In this document: piece by piece, positions 21,501 through 29,883 of the stretch
How positions within the stretch are numbered: position 1 is the stretch's first letter
Layout: the number at the start of each line of letters is the position of its first letter
Assembly: GCA_003491285.1 (NCBI GenBank)
Contig: CP022705.1
Coordinates: 186,001 to 250,000, forward strand
Direction of reading: 5' to 3'
DNA: 64,000 bases
DNA from: Methanobacterium sp. BRmetb2
GTDB lineage: Archaea > Methanobacteriota > Methanobacteria > Methanobacteriales > Methanobacteriaceae
The notes under the pieces: model-generated
Databases searched by the model: none
What the model saw: only the letters and a program-made list of their open reading frames with translations
Told to the model about the DNA's origin: nothing
Program-made: the position numbers and the translations under genes

Positions 21501-22959
21501 CTGTATAAGGATCGGTTTCATTGGATGTAACCCCTCCCATCATCACAGGTTCAATCCTTCCCTCCATTTCGGGCCAGGCCACCTGCCAGTATAGTTCACT
21601 GGAAAGGCCTGAAGAGTCATTTTCCCATGTTTCTAAATCGGAGGAATAAATAGGTGCGAATATAGGGATATTCAATTTCTCAAGTAGGACTGTACTTTCT
21701 TCGGGTTTACCATAGACCATGTTGTAACCAACACACGCTACCAGAGCGCTTATAATACATGTGTCACCATCCATGAAGAAATTGTTTATGGCATTTATTC
21801 TGTCTGCGTCTCCTTTGCCTATCGTTAGGATCACGTTTAAACCTTTTTCTTCCAGACTTCGGAGTATCTGTTGTTGCATTTCGCTGTTACCATTGATAAA
21901 TGTAGATGCATAGGCCATCATCCCCACCCATGGTCTTCCTTCCTGGTAATGTCCGCTTTCTATGTACCAATTCTGGTACTCTTCCAAGCTGGTGAACATT
22001 GGTGTTTCTGAATCTGGATGATATATAAATCCAGTAAGCCAGTTTATTGGACTTAAATCTTTGGATGGATCAACAAACATTCCCGCGTATTGCAGTGCCT
22101 TCAACTGGAATCGTTCCATGTTCTCTTCTCCAGTTCCATCCCAGTACGTTCGAAGTTCAGTGTCGTTGGAATCTATCGTTGGATCATTAATAAAGCCCAC
22201 ACCACACCTTAAAGCTATTATTTGAGCATTGGTTCCATTTATGAGTTCATAAACTTTATTAACTGTGTCTACTTCACTTATCATTTCAAGAACAATAAGA
22301 TCAGCCTTTGCTGCCATTTGTTTTATCTTATTTTCTATAGTGGTATTTCCTGAAGTTAGTTCGGTGTTGGTAAAGAAACTCAGGTTAAAGTAATATCCTT
22401 CATCTCTAAGTTTTTGATTGGATACAACTATGGGCTTTGAATAGTTGGGACATCCGCTTAATATAAGCATGTTGTAAGCCCTTAATGTCACATTTGCCTG
22501 ACCGTAAAGCACAGGATCTGCAGGGTTGATGCTTGAAACTATTACATTCACATCTTGAGGTACATGTCCCAAGGCACTTACATTAAGATTGAAGCTGGTT
22601 TGACTACTTATAAAATTGACTTTGTAAGTATTGTCGCCAGTTTTTGTAATGGTTACGTCTTCAATAATGTTACCCTGGCTGTCAGTTACTACAACCTTAG
22701 GTAACCGGTCATCATATAGTGCTTCTGGATGTTCCAGTTCTATAGTCAGCGTTATTTCAGGATCTACCTCTTGATTATCATTAGTATTTGTGGATGAATC
22801 ATTACTCTGTGAACTGTCTTGATCTTGTGATTCTGAAGTTGGATCATCACTAATAGGTTGTTCCAACTCACCCCCAGTTGAATCCTCTGCTGTCGCTGTT
22901 CCACAAATTGCTAATGCAAAAACAAATGTAATTAATAGTAATTTTACTTGTTTTTTCAT
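18559..22959 (-). CDS. Secreted, membrane-anchored CobN-like protein 1
   Basis: A 1466-residue protein. It has a signal peptide (residues 1-24, MKKQVKLLLITFVFALAICG), an acidic Ser/Gln linker, a beta-sandwich domain (about 70-140) and a long CobN/BchH chelatase-family region. That region carries the hallmark HLGTHGTLEWLPGRSVG near residue 694 and the nearby DNTGEGTQAKRRGYA. A CCHHTC cluster lies near residue 1311, then a Ser/Gln/Thr linker and a C-terminal helix (PTYALIGVILVVGLIAFGYF) ending in RGVKK. CobN is normally a cytosolic cobalt chelatase subunit of about 1250 residues. The secretion signals imply an extracellular role, perhaps binding corrinoid or metal. GGAGGTG lies 5 bases before the ATG. 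Confidence 0.92.
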   Translation of the reverse strand: MKKQVKLLLITFVFALAICGTATAEDSTGGELEQPISDDPTSESQDQDSSQSNDSSTNTNDNQEVDPEITLTIELEHPEALYDDRLPKVVVTDSQGNIIEDVTITKTGDNTYKVNFISSQTSFNLNVSALGHVPQDVNVIVSSINPADPVLYGQANVTLRAYNMLILSGCPNYSKPIVVSNQKLRDEGYYFNLSFFTNTELTSGNTTIENKIKQMAAKADLIVLEMISEVDTVNKVYELINGTNAQIIALRCGVGFINDPTIDSNDTELRTYWDGTGEENMERFQLKALQYAGMFVDPSKDLSPINWLTGFIYHPDSETPMFTSLEEYQNWYIESGHYQEGRPWVGMMAYASTFINGNSEMQQQILRSLEEKGLNVILTIGKGDADRINAINNFFMDGDTCIISALVACVGYNMVYGKPEESTVLLEKLNIPIFAPIYSSDLETWENDSSGLSSELYWQVAWPEMEGRIEPVMMGGVTSNETDPYTGINIQRYTPLQDRIERITNRVLNWTQLQTLSNSEKKVALIYYNLHGGKDGVGASYLNVPESIAEILKALKNDGYTVPDDYSVEYIINILTTVGNNVGSWAPGELEKLIEAGAITISLDEYMEWFNSLPENLQQEVIDQWGPAPGNVMVYEDKIVIPGIMLGNIFVGAQPMRGWGENSTDIAHSATLPPTHQYIAFYMWLQKGMETNAVIHLGTHGTLEWLPGRSVGLGEDDWPDVLLGDVPNIYPYIVDNTGEGTQAKRRGYAVIIDHLTAPIIVSGLYGDLAQLQDLINSYDNTELQERKEILKAQILELVEKLHLDEDLNLNLETTEFETIKNMVEHNLEELSATLMPYGLHTFGLALEGEVLDQMVESIVSFDPANRDNAEFREMIRELLSQNLEIMNLLAALRGEYISPSLGGDPIRRAEDVLPTGVNFYSFDPRTAPDRTAWLIGMEMADDMLEDYYQKNGCYPETVGIVVWSTETMRTVGQSIAMILRYMGLEPAYDSKGRFTGVTVTSLEELNRPRVDVLVTISGLFRDTFSYTINILDSAIRMVANLSETTEDNYIKKHYLEDLGEYLQNGMSSDDADILAGARIFGPPPEAYGTGVAQQVPSTSKWDDSSDLVDTYLSRMSYIYGNSAYGINGLEAFKNQLKNVDATIQVRDNNYGLLDNDDVYQYLGGLTLAAETLSGKDLSVYIANTRITPKIETLAEFMSNEIRTRMLNPKWTEGMLNEGFSGANEIAKEIGYLFAWDAVTSEAVKDWMWEEIANTYVFNENTRSQFMEANPYAFSSAVAWMLEAIHRDMWSADSSTITQLANYYIQTNVEYGVTCCHHTCANLNFNQWLVQMSSLNTQQLQQFNNVLKAATGNSVTVQDNSNQGDSANPGSNPSTVDVAPQGSVGEVQESTGQTEGSVGEYSKTSEVSTSDVGDSQQTSSSQNSNSYEVTKTEAQSSSQSGMPTYALIGVILVVGLIAFGYFRGVKK

Positions 22960-22994
22960 TTTTTCACCTCCATTAATTTTACTAAATATAAAAG

Positions 22995-23120
22995 TTCAAG
23001 TATACTCAAATTAAGATCAACAATATTATTCAAGTTTACTTAAATCAAATTCAACAAAAATTGTATAAATAACTATCGATTTTTTCAAGTAAAATTTAAA
23101 AAAAATAAAGTAAAATTTAT
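22995..23120 (-). promoter_or_regulatory. Cluster of TTCAAGT-N2-ACTTGAA operators before cobN-like 1
   Basis: Four related 16-bp sites lie upstream of cobN-like 1. They are TTCAAGTATACTCAAA (22995-23010), TTCAAGTTTACTTAAA (23029-23044), TTCAAGTAAAATTTAA (23084-23099) and ATAAAGTAAAATTTAT (23105-23120). A minus-strand TATA-like TTTATACA at about 23063-23070 places the start site near the second site. The divergent PP-loop gene begins at 23335, so it could share the control. Matching sites precede cobN-like 2 and the ECF substrate component. The regulator is unknown. Confidence 0.65.
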
Positions 23121-23334
23121 ATAATAGTTTAACTAACCAAATCTTGAAAATTAAATAGTTTAAGATAAAATAAGACATCCTTTTTGGCAACTATAATTTA
23201 ATACACAAATGATTTAATTAAAAAATTTATAATAAACCCTCTTAATAAAAAAAATTAGAACATCTTCATTCCAAATTGAAATAAATTTTCTTAAATTTAT
23301 AGATAACCTTTTTAATGAGTCGGGAGGTAAAAAA

Positions 23335-23994
23335 ATGATAAATAACTCCTCTTTCTTTTGCTCTTGGAGCGGTGGTAAAGATTCCTGTTTAGCATTATAT
23401 CGTGCCATTGATCAGGGAGGCGTACCTTCATATCTTTTTAACATGTTAACCGAAAACGGACAAAGATCCAGATCTCATGGAATTCCCAGAGAAATAATAG
23501 AAAAACAGGCTGAATCTTTGAAAATACCAGTTATATTTGGTTCTGCCAGCTGGCAGGGTTACAAAGAAGAGTTTATTTCTGTTTTATCAGAAATAAAAAA
23601 AAATGATACTAATTATGGAATTTTTGGAGATATAGACTTAGAAGAACATAGAAAATGGCTAGAAAAAGTTTGTTCCTCAGTACAAATAAAAGCTTATCTT
23701 CCACTTTGGCAGAAAAAAAGAGAAAGTTTGGTTAAAGAATTATTAGATTTAAATTTTAAGGCCATGGTAATCTCTGTAAAGGATGATGTTGTAGCCAAAG
23801 AATATTTAGGTAAAATATTTGATTGGGATATGGTCCAAGATTTTAAAAATGCAGATATTGATATTTCAGGTGAAGGAGGAGAGTTTCACACCTTGGTGAT
23901 AGACGGACCCATATTTTCATTCCCTCTACAAGTCAAACCTAAAGAAAAATACTGGAGAGATGGATACTGGTCTATGGATATTGGCTTAAAATAA
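23335..23994 (+). CDS. PP-loop ATPase, diphthine-ammonia-ligase-like (COG2102 type)
   Basis: A 219-residue N-type ATP pyrophosphatase. The PP-loop is SGGKDS (residues 12-17) and the family motif GEGGEFHTLVIDGP lies near the C-terminus. Relatives include Dph6, which amidates diphthine on EF-2. It could be the cell's Dph6 or a paralogue serving cobamide metabolism, because it lies divergently from the CobN-like gene. I recall PP-loop ATPases of this class in bacterial B12 loci but cannot check it. GGGAGGT precedes the ATG. Confidence 0.8.
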   Translation: MINNSSFFCSWSGGKDSCLALYRAIDQGGVPSYLFNMLTENGQRSRSHGIPREIIEKQAESLKIPVIFGSASWQGYKEEFISVLSEIKKNDTNYGIFGDIDLEEHRKWLEKVCSSVQIKAYLPLWQKKRESLVKELLDLNFKAMVISVKDDVVAKEYLGKIFDWDMVQDFKNADIDISGEGGEFHTLVIDGPIFSFPLQVKPKEKYWRDGYWSMDIGLK

Positions 23995-24110
23995 TTTGTT
24001 AAAAGAAATTATTAATAACTCATAGTAACAGTTATCTGATAGTTAAAAGATGAAATCCTGATTTTATTTATTTGCCTATTTTTATAGTTGGTTAAAAATT
24101 GAAAAACTTG

Positions 24111-25904
24111 TTAAGCAATCCATTTATCCTTAACATCACCTAACGTTATACAATCTGGTAAATAATCTTTGACTAAACGATTCATGAAGGTGGTGTAAAA
24201 ATTATTATTAGAAAATACTGCCCTAGGACTAGCATCCACTTGTATGGTTCCATCAAATAGTATCATACACCTTTCTGAATATTCTGCTGCAAAATCAATA
24301 TCATGAGTGGTCATGACAATTGTTAAACCAGACTCCTGCAACCTCTTCAATATATTGGCTAAATGCAGTTTTGAAATAGGATCTAAACCTTTGGTAGGTT
24401 CATCTAAAAATAAGATGTCGGGTTTACTTAGTAAAGCCTTTGCAATGGCTATTTTCTGTTTTTCACCACCACTGCAATCGTAAGGATGCTTACTTAATAG
24501 ATGAGATAAACCAAAAAAGTCTATGAGTTCTTCCCTTTCATGTTCAGATATGGAACGCTTATTTTCCGAATCAAAAATTCTAGATTTAGAACTATTTTGA
24601 GTGAAAAAACTACCTACCTTTTTAAATCTGGCAGAATTTTTAGATTTAATTTTATCTTCTAATTCCTCTAACGAAGAGGTGGATAACTCTTCTTCTACAG
24701 TATCATGCCAAAAATGTATCATAGGATTTTGATGAACGTAACCCATTGTCTTGCCCTTTTTAATTTTAATATCGCCTTTTTGGGGTTTCATCAAGCCTGA
24801 TAAAATTTGCATTAAAGTTGTTTTCCCGGTTCCATTACCTCCCAATATGCTGAGAAATTCTCCCTTGTTTATATCGAGAAAAATTCCTTTTAAAACTATG
24901 TGTTCTTTTATGTAACCAAACCAAACATCATAACATTTTAACAAACTATTGGAGTTATTATGGCTATTTTTGCTAGGATCACTCTCTGATTTTTCAAATA
25001 TATTTTTATCAAGACTAAAATCGTAGTCTAATAAGTTGGAGTTGAATGATTGCTTTAATTTATTATCCAGAAAATTTAATTCATGTCGTCCTTCACGTAT
25101 GTTCAATGGAATTTCAAGTTGACTCAAAAAATCATGTTTAGATTGTAATAAAAAGTGAAGTTTAGTAACCGAAGGCAGATAATTACTGAATATATTGTCT
25201 TTCCATGCCCTGGAACAAATTTCTCTTGCTTTATCTATATATTTTATATAGCCTTCATCTAGAAAAACAGTTTTGTCTACCAAAGGGAATATATTGTCTA
25301 TTTTATGTTCTGTGGCCATAATAGTGATTGAAAATTCTTCATTCAGTCTTCGCAGCATGGATATAAAGTCATAAGCTGCAATAGGATCCAATTGAGATGT
25401 TGGTTCGTCTAAAAGTAGTAATTTAGGTTTTAGTACCAACAACGAACATAAATTTACCAATTGTTTTTGTCCACCGGATAATTCATCCACCTTTTTATAC
25501 AAATATTTGTCCAATCCAAAGAAAGCTGCCATTTCAGCAATTCTATTTCGAATTTCCTGGGTTGGCAGTCCAACATTCTCCAGAGAAAAAGCTATTTCCT
25601 GGATAACATTATCAGATACAAATTGATCTTCAGGATTTTGAAATAGAAAGCCAATTTCACTAGCTGATCTTTCTCCTTCCAGATCCTCTAAATCAGTGCC
25701 ATCATAATAGATTTTCCCATCATAATGCCCATTTGGGCGTATTTCTTTTTTTATGTTAGTTAACAATGTGGTTTTGCCTGATCCAGAGGGTCCACAAAAT
25801 AAAACGAACTCTCCAGGGAGTACTTCTAAATTTATGTTAGAGAGGACATTTTTATCTGTATCCAAATATTTGAAATTAAAGTTTTTAAAGCTGATTAATG
25901 CCAT
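24111..25904 (-). CDS. ECF transporter ATPase, two fused ABC domains
   Basis: A 597-residue protein with two complete ABC ATPase domains. The first has Walker A GPSGSGKTT (38-46), signature ELSGGQKQ and Walker B LLLLDEPTSQLDP. The second has Walker A GGNGTGKTT, signature DCSGGEKQ and Walker B ILFLDEPTKGLDP. This is the EcfA/EcfA' (CbiO) pair in one chain. It overlaps the EcfT gene by 10 bases and would power the substrate component at 28923. CbiZ and CobN-like neighbours suggest a corrinoid cargo. Confidence 0.93.
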   Translation of the reverse strand: MALISFKNFNFKYLDTDKNVLSNINLEVLPGEFVLFCGPSGSGKTTLLTNIKKEIRPNGHYDGKIYYDGTDLEDLEGERSASEIGFLFQNPEDQFVSDNVIQEIAFSLENVGLPTQEIRNRIAEMAAFFGLDKYLYKKVDELSGGQKQLVNLCSLLVLKPKLLLLDEPTSQLDPIAAYDFISMLRRLNEEFSITIMATEHKIDNIFPLVDKTVFLDEGYIKYIDKAREICSRAWKDNIFSNYLPSVTKLHFLLQSKHDFLSQLEIPLNIREGRHELNFLDNKLKQSFNSNLLDYDFSLDKNIFEKSESDPSKNSHNNSNSLLKCYDVWFGYIKEHIVLKGIFLDINKGEFLSILGGNGTGKTTLMQILSGLMKPQKGDIKIKKGKTMGYVHQNPMIHFWHDTVEEELSTSSLEELEDKIKSKNSARFKKVGSFFTQNSSKSRIFDSENKRSISEHEREELIDFFGLSHLLSKHPYDCSGGEKQKIAIAKALLSKPDILFLDEPTKGLDPISKLHLANILKRLQESGLTIVMTTHDIDFAAEYSERCMILFDGTIQVDASPRAVFSNNNFYTTFMNRLVKDYLPDCITLGDVKDKWIA

Positions 25905-26773
25905 ACTAATCTCTCCTTAAATTCTAAATAGATTAATGGTAATAACAAGATTAAAAATGAAAAATAATACATATTAAATATGTTTTCAGAAAATGAAAAA
26001 TTCAATTGTGGATAAATTTCTATCCTGCCTTGACCCTGTAGGAGGCCAGCTATGCAAACCAAGGCTGAAACCAATACAATTACCATGAAATAATAATCGA
26101 TTTTTCTAAATTTAAATGATAAATAACTGGTTCTCTGAGTAATACCATATCCTCTGGCCTTCATTGAATTCGCAGTAAGCATAGATTCCTCTAAAGACCA
26201 TGATACAACAACTGCCAGCATTTTAGCTGTATTTTTAAGCTTATCTATCTTGCCTTCATCTTTTTTTTCATTATTAGAATGTTTCTGGTCAAACTGGAAT
26301 ACTTTATTTACCTCACTTAATCTGAAATTCAATAATGGAATAAATCTAAGGGCCATTATAATTATCATTGAAATATTAGGAAATTTCTTTGAAAAAATAT
26401 AAAGCATTTCCTGATAAGAAACGGCATTACTGTAAGATGTAAACAATAATAATATTATTAAAAGAGATAAACTCATTATAATCCCATATGTCACAGCTTC
26501 CAGTGTAATAAAATAATTTCCCATGAGGTATATCTTTGTAACCCCCACATGGGATACTAAAGGATTTAAAATGATGATCAATAAAGACATAGGAATAAAA
26601 AATCGGATTAAATTCTTAAATTCACTACTAATACCTTGTAATGTGATTAAAACCGAAACACAAACTAATAACGAGATTAAATAGTATGGATTATTGAAAA
26701 GGAAGGCAAATATTATTAAAACTAAATAATAAATTATGTAAACTGCAGGATGAATTACTGTTAATTTCATCAT
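25895..26773 (-). CDS. ECF transporter transmembrane component EcfT (CbiQ family)
   Basis: A 292-residue membrane protein with about five to six helices. The EcfT coupling-helix motif SMKARGYG (about residues 202-209) docks on the ATPase. A charged insertion (HSNNEKKDEGKIDK) precedes it. It overlaps the ATPase gene and lies in a same-strand series with CbiZ, the MtrA paralogue and the S component. GGTGAT stands immediately upstream, so the second ATG (26770) may be used. Confidence 0.9.
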   Translation of the reverse strand: MMKLTVIHPAVYIIYYLVLIIFAFLFNNPYYLISLLVCVSVLITLQGISSEFKNLIRFFIPMSLLIIILNPLVSHVGVTKIYLMGNYFITLEAVTYGIIMSLSLLIILLLFTSYSNAVSYQEMLYIFSKKFPNISMIIIMALRFIPLLNFRLSEVNKVFQFDQKHSNNEKKDEGKIDKLKNTAKMLAVVVSWSLEESMLTANSMKARGYGITQRTSYLSFKFRKIDYYFMVIVLVSALVCIAGLLQGQGRIEIYPQLNFSFSENIFNMYYFSFLILLLPLIYLEFKERLVWH

Positions 26774-26899
26774 ATCACCATCACATTAACATCTTTACGA
26801 AAGGGAATTGTACAATTAGTATATTATCTTCATTTTATTGCAACTGGATATAATTTAAAAAAGTTGAGATCATAGATGAGCTGTATCACTAAAAAGTTA

Positions 26900-28048
26900 T
26901 TAACTTTTCATTACGCACCATGAGCTAATTCTAATCCAATTATCAAGGATAGAATCATTTTCAGTTAATAATTCATCATCAAATGAGAATTTTCCAATTT
27001 TAAGCATCTGAGGAAGTGTTTTCATGATCGAAATTGCTGTTTTTTTACCTGCCTGTTCTGGGATTAATTTCCATTCTATCTCGTCGATAATATGTAAAAT
27101 AGAAGAAACCATAGCCACCACCAACGTATTTTTAGAAAAGTTATTGAGATTTCCTATAAATTCCTTTTTTTGTGTCCCCTGTTTCGGTGTTATAAAATTC
27201 CAATAAGTTTCTTCATTTATTCCAAAACGTTCCAATCTGGTAAGCATATCACGTTGTGAATCAGGTGTTAAATTAGTGTGTTTTGCAAGTGCTTCTTTAG
27301 TGGCTTCAATAACAGATTTTCCAATTAATTCCCCTAACTTAGAATGTTTACCTGCAATGGTTAAGACGTTTTTACTTTCCATATTAGAAATTATGGAAAT
27401 CTTATCTGTTCCTGAACCCGTGGCTATGCCCTTAGAATATCTGCTAGGGGCCATAAGCTCTTGAAGAGCTACTGTTTTAGCCTCTACTGCAGTCATAATC
27501 GCTCTTAAAAGTGTACTTTCATGTAACTTAGCATTTATAATTAAAATGGTGTTAATAGTTCCTACTATAAACTTAAAATTACCATCCTTTTCATAATAGG
27601 ATGCAGGATCTCCAGCACGACCCCCATTATTATAAACTCCTCCAGTCACTATTGCTGTTACTTCCAGGCCCCTGAAACTTTTATTGGATATAGCTACATT
27701 TTTCATAGACGCGGCAGTAATTAGTCCTGAAACTCTCCTATGATTCAATCCAAGTCTTTTTGCAGTGATCTTCATATATTCTAAAACACTGCGGCCTTCA
27801 AGACCATCTGGATTATTTTTTCCTGGTTTTTTCAATTGATGATTAAATATCGCATCCATATTTTCTTTATAACCACCATTTAGCCACGAGGTAGTTAATG
27901 AATTCCTTTCTTTCGGCAGTTTTACAACAATGGAATCTTCACAACAATAAACCTTTTCTCCCGTGCCTGTTTTGAAAATAAGTTTGAAATCATGAGATAA
28001 ATCTTTAATTTTTTGATTAGAATTTGTTAAATCATATGAAGAGCTCAG
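26900..28048 (-). CDS. cbiZ: Adenosylcobinamide amidohydrolase CbiZ (apparent CTG start)
   Basis: CbiZ hydrolyses adenosylcobinamide to adenosylcobyric acid so that salvaged cobinamide can enter archaeal cobamide synthesis. Core motifs include GLITAASMKNVAI, VTAIVTGGVYNNGGRAGDP and TINTILIINAKLHE. The first ATG is at 27859 (319 residues). The frame stays open for 63 more codons encoding family-like sequence (KTGTGEKVYCCEDSIVV, then TSWLNGGYKENMDAIFNHQ). That stretch has no ATG, GTG or TTG. It begins with CTG at 28048, directly after an in-frame TAA and 7 bases after GGAGG. CTG initiation is therefore my preferred reading (382 residues). Confidence 0.85.
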   Translation of the reverse strand: MSSSYDLTNSNQKIKDLSHDFKLIFKTGTGEKVYCCEDSIVVKLPKERNSLTTSWLNGGYKENMDAIFNHQLKKPGKNNPDGLEGRSVLEYMKITAKRLGLNHRRVSGLITAASMKNVAISNKSFRGLEVTAIVTGGVYNNGGRAGDPASYYEKDGNFKFIVGTINTILIINAKLHESTLLRAIMTAVEAKTVALQELMAPSRYSKGIATGSGTDKISIISNMESKNVLTIAGKHSKLGELIGKSVIEATKEALAKHTNLTPDSQRDMLTRLERFGINEETYWNFITPKQGTQKKEFIGNLNNFSKNTLVVAMVSSILHIIDEIEWKLIPEQAGKKTAISIMKTLPQMLKIGKFSFDDELLTENDSILDNWIRISSWCVMKS

Positions 28049-28169
28049 TTAGAATCCTCCAATCTTAGTTTCATTTTTAATTAATGTATCCTATTCATAT
28101 CCATATAATATGGAAATTACCCCTCAGGGGCATTATTTAACTGTTTGGATCTCAATATTATTGTGGAGG

Positions 28170-28760
28170 TTACGTATTTTCACTTTTTTTACGTTTTTTT
28201 ATAAAAAGCAATGTAGTTTCTGGTTCTGATTTCAGATTTTTTTCTTCTTTATCTTCTTCCAACTCAATAACCATTGTCTCCTCTTCAAATGCTCCAGCAT
28301 CTTTTTCAATGTATTCTTTAACAGTTGACTGAATTTGCTCTACATCTTCTACATCGATCATGTTAATTATTTCCATTTGTTGCTGGAATCTTTCTATAGC
28401 TTCCTCGGGCATGTTTTCAATGAAAGGTATAGCGCCTGTGGCCCCAACGATTCTACTTTTTTCGTCTACGCCATTTGCATGCAGTGCCTCTATACTTTGT
28501 CCTGTTATGTGCCCCTGTACTTCTGAACCACACAAAATAAGAAATCTAATGTTAGGGTTAGATATTAAATTACCTATCATCTTTTCGACTCCCAGGTTCT
28601 CAGTTTTAACTGGTCCAGCAATTGCCGCCCCCACATCAGTCAATATGGATTCAATATGTGATGCCAGAGTTGCACCAGCCACACAACTTTGAGGGTCACC
28701 TACAATGTAGTCTCCATTTATAACTGGCCATCCATCTGCTGGTTTTTTCTTTTCCACCAA
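28170..28760 (-). CDS. Soluble MtrA paralogue (corrinoid-binding, no membrane anchor)
   Basis: A 196-residue homologue of MtrA, the corrinoid subunit of methyl-H4MPT:coenzyme M methyltransferase. The cobalt-ligating histidine is conserved as H84 in CGSEVQGHITGQS. The N-terminus KPADGWPVINGDYIVGDP also matches. True MtrA ends in a membrane helix. This protein instead ends in a charged tail (EDKEEKNLKSEPETTLLFIKKRKK), so it should be cytosolic. Lying between CbiZ and the ECF S component, it may hold or deliver cobamide. It starts at TTG with AGGTG upstream. Confidence 0.9.
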   Translation of the reverse strand: MVEKKKPADGWPVINGDYIVGDPQSCVAGATLASHIESILTDVGAAIAGPVKTENLGVEKMIGNLISNPNIRFLILCGSEVQGHITGQSIEALHANGVDEKSRIVGATGAIPFIENMPEEAIERFQQQMEIINMIDVEDVEQIQSTVKEYIEKDAGAFEEETMVIELEEDKEEKNLKSEPETTLLFIKKRKKSENT

Positions 28761-28922
28761 TTTAACACCTCAAATAAAATTTTATAAATTCTAATTACAT
28801 TTACCCCAATGAGCAACTTTTTTTTAACTATCCATAAATTATAAGACTTTATCTAAATATCAAGTCCAGATTAATTACTTATCATAATTTTACTAATATA
28901 CACACCTCCATAATCTAAATTA

Positions 28923-29570
28923 TCATTTATCTAAACTTTTTTTCTTTGTAGCACTGTTTTGCCGTGTTGGAAAAACAAATTTATCTCTAGCTCGAGTAAA
29001 TATACGTTTAAATATTCCATATAGGAGAACTAAGAGAATAAGATTAGTAATTCCATGTATTAAATCAAAAGGAGCACTTACAGCAAAAACACCCAAAACA
29101 GAATTTAAATTAACTGTACTGAGGAATGCTAACATGGAAATATCTGTAATCCATCCATAAAAGAAGCCCCATATAAATCCAAATGCTCCTCTTAAGTATA
29201 TATTTTCAAGTCTAGAACTGAATATTCCTGCAGTTAATCCCATCAGCCCCCAACCGATCATTTGGAATACTGTCCAATATCCCAGACCTAAAAACATATC
29301 CATAACCAAGGCTGTGAGAACTCCAGTTATAAATCCAGTTTCTCTTCCGAAAATTATCCCAGTCATGATTATTATAAAAGAGGCAGCCTGTACTCCAGGT
29401 AGGGCAGCGGTAGGTATTGTTCCCATAACGCTAATTGCAACCAATATTGCAATAAGCACTAAATTCTCAACACGTGGTTTTGAACTCTCAAAAATTTTAA
29501 AAACACCAATTATAATCCCAATGATTAAAATAATAAACATTATCCAACTGATCAGTGTTAAAAAATCCAA
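28923..29570 (-). CDS. ECF transporter substrate-binding (S) component, probably for cobamide
   Basis: A membrane protein of about 215 residues with six helices. The first conserved block (ENLVLIAILVAISVMGTIP) and the segment FGRETGFITGVLTALVMDMFLGLGYWTVFQMIGWGLMG resemble cobalamin-type (CbrT-like) S components. Cobamide specificity is inferred from this and from the neighbours. A TTG start at 29570 is chosen because GGTG precedes it with the spacing used by the CobN-like genes. The GTG at 29579 lies inside the ribosome site. Two shared operators lie upstream. Confidence 0.85.
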   Translation of the reverse strand: MDFLTLISWIMFIILIIGIIIGVFKIFESSKPRVENLVLIAILVAISVMGTIPTAALPGVQAASFIIIMTGIIFGRETGFITGVLTALVMDMFLGLGYWTVFQMIGWGLMGLTAGIFSSRLENIYLRGAFGFIWGFFYGWITDISMLAFLSTVNLNSVLGVFAVSAPFDLIHGITNLILLVLLYGIFKRIFTRARDKFVFPTRQNSATKKKSLDK

Positions 29571-29883
29571 TTTTTCCACCTCACTTAATTAAATTTTACT
29601 TGAATTTTTTTAAAGTAAATTTTATTGGATATTTATGATTATCTTATATATAAATATTGTTCATTTTTAACTCATAATAATTGGAAGAGTTTAAAATAAT
29701 TAAACATTAAAACGATTATTTACCATAATTAAACCTGAATAAAATGTTATTTACGCATTAACCGACTTAAAGAAATAATTAATCAAAAATTAAAATTAAT
29801 AACATTATTAATTTGAAAAAATTAGTACTAATAATATTCAAAGGTGCATAATAAAATAAAAAAAGAAAAAAAGGAAAAAGATT
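29571..29883. promoter_or_regulatory. Promoter region of the ECF operon with two shared operators
   Basis: TTAAATTTTACTTGAA (29589-29604) and TTAAAGTAAATTTTAT (29610-29625) match the TTCAAGT-N2-ACTTGAA family found before both CobN-like genes. They sit 20-55 bases upstream of the S-component start on the minus strand. The rest of the 313-bp gap is AT-rich, with no open frame or RNA that I can see. Confidence 0.5.

Noticed and set aside
28121..28136. CCCCTCAGGGG as a CRISPR or repeat unit
   Set aside because: It is a single short hairpin with no repetition. It is probably a local stem between the MtrA paralogue and cbiZ.
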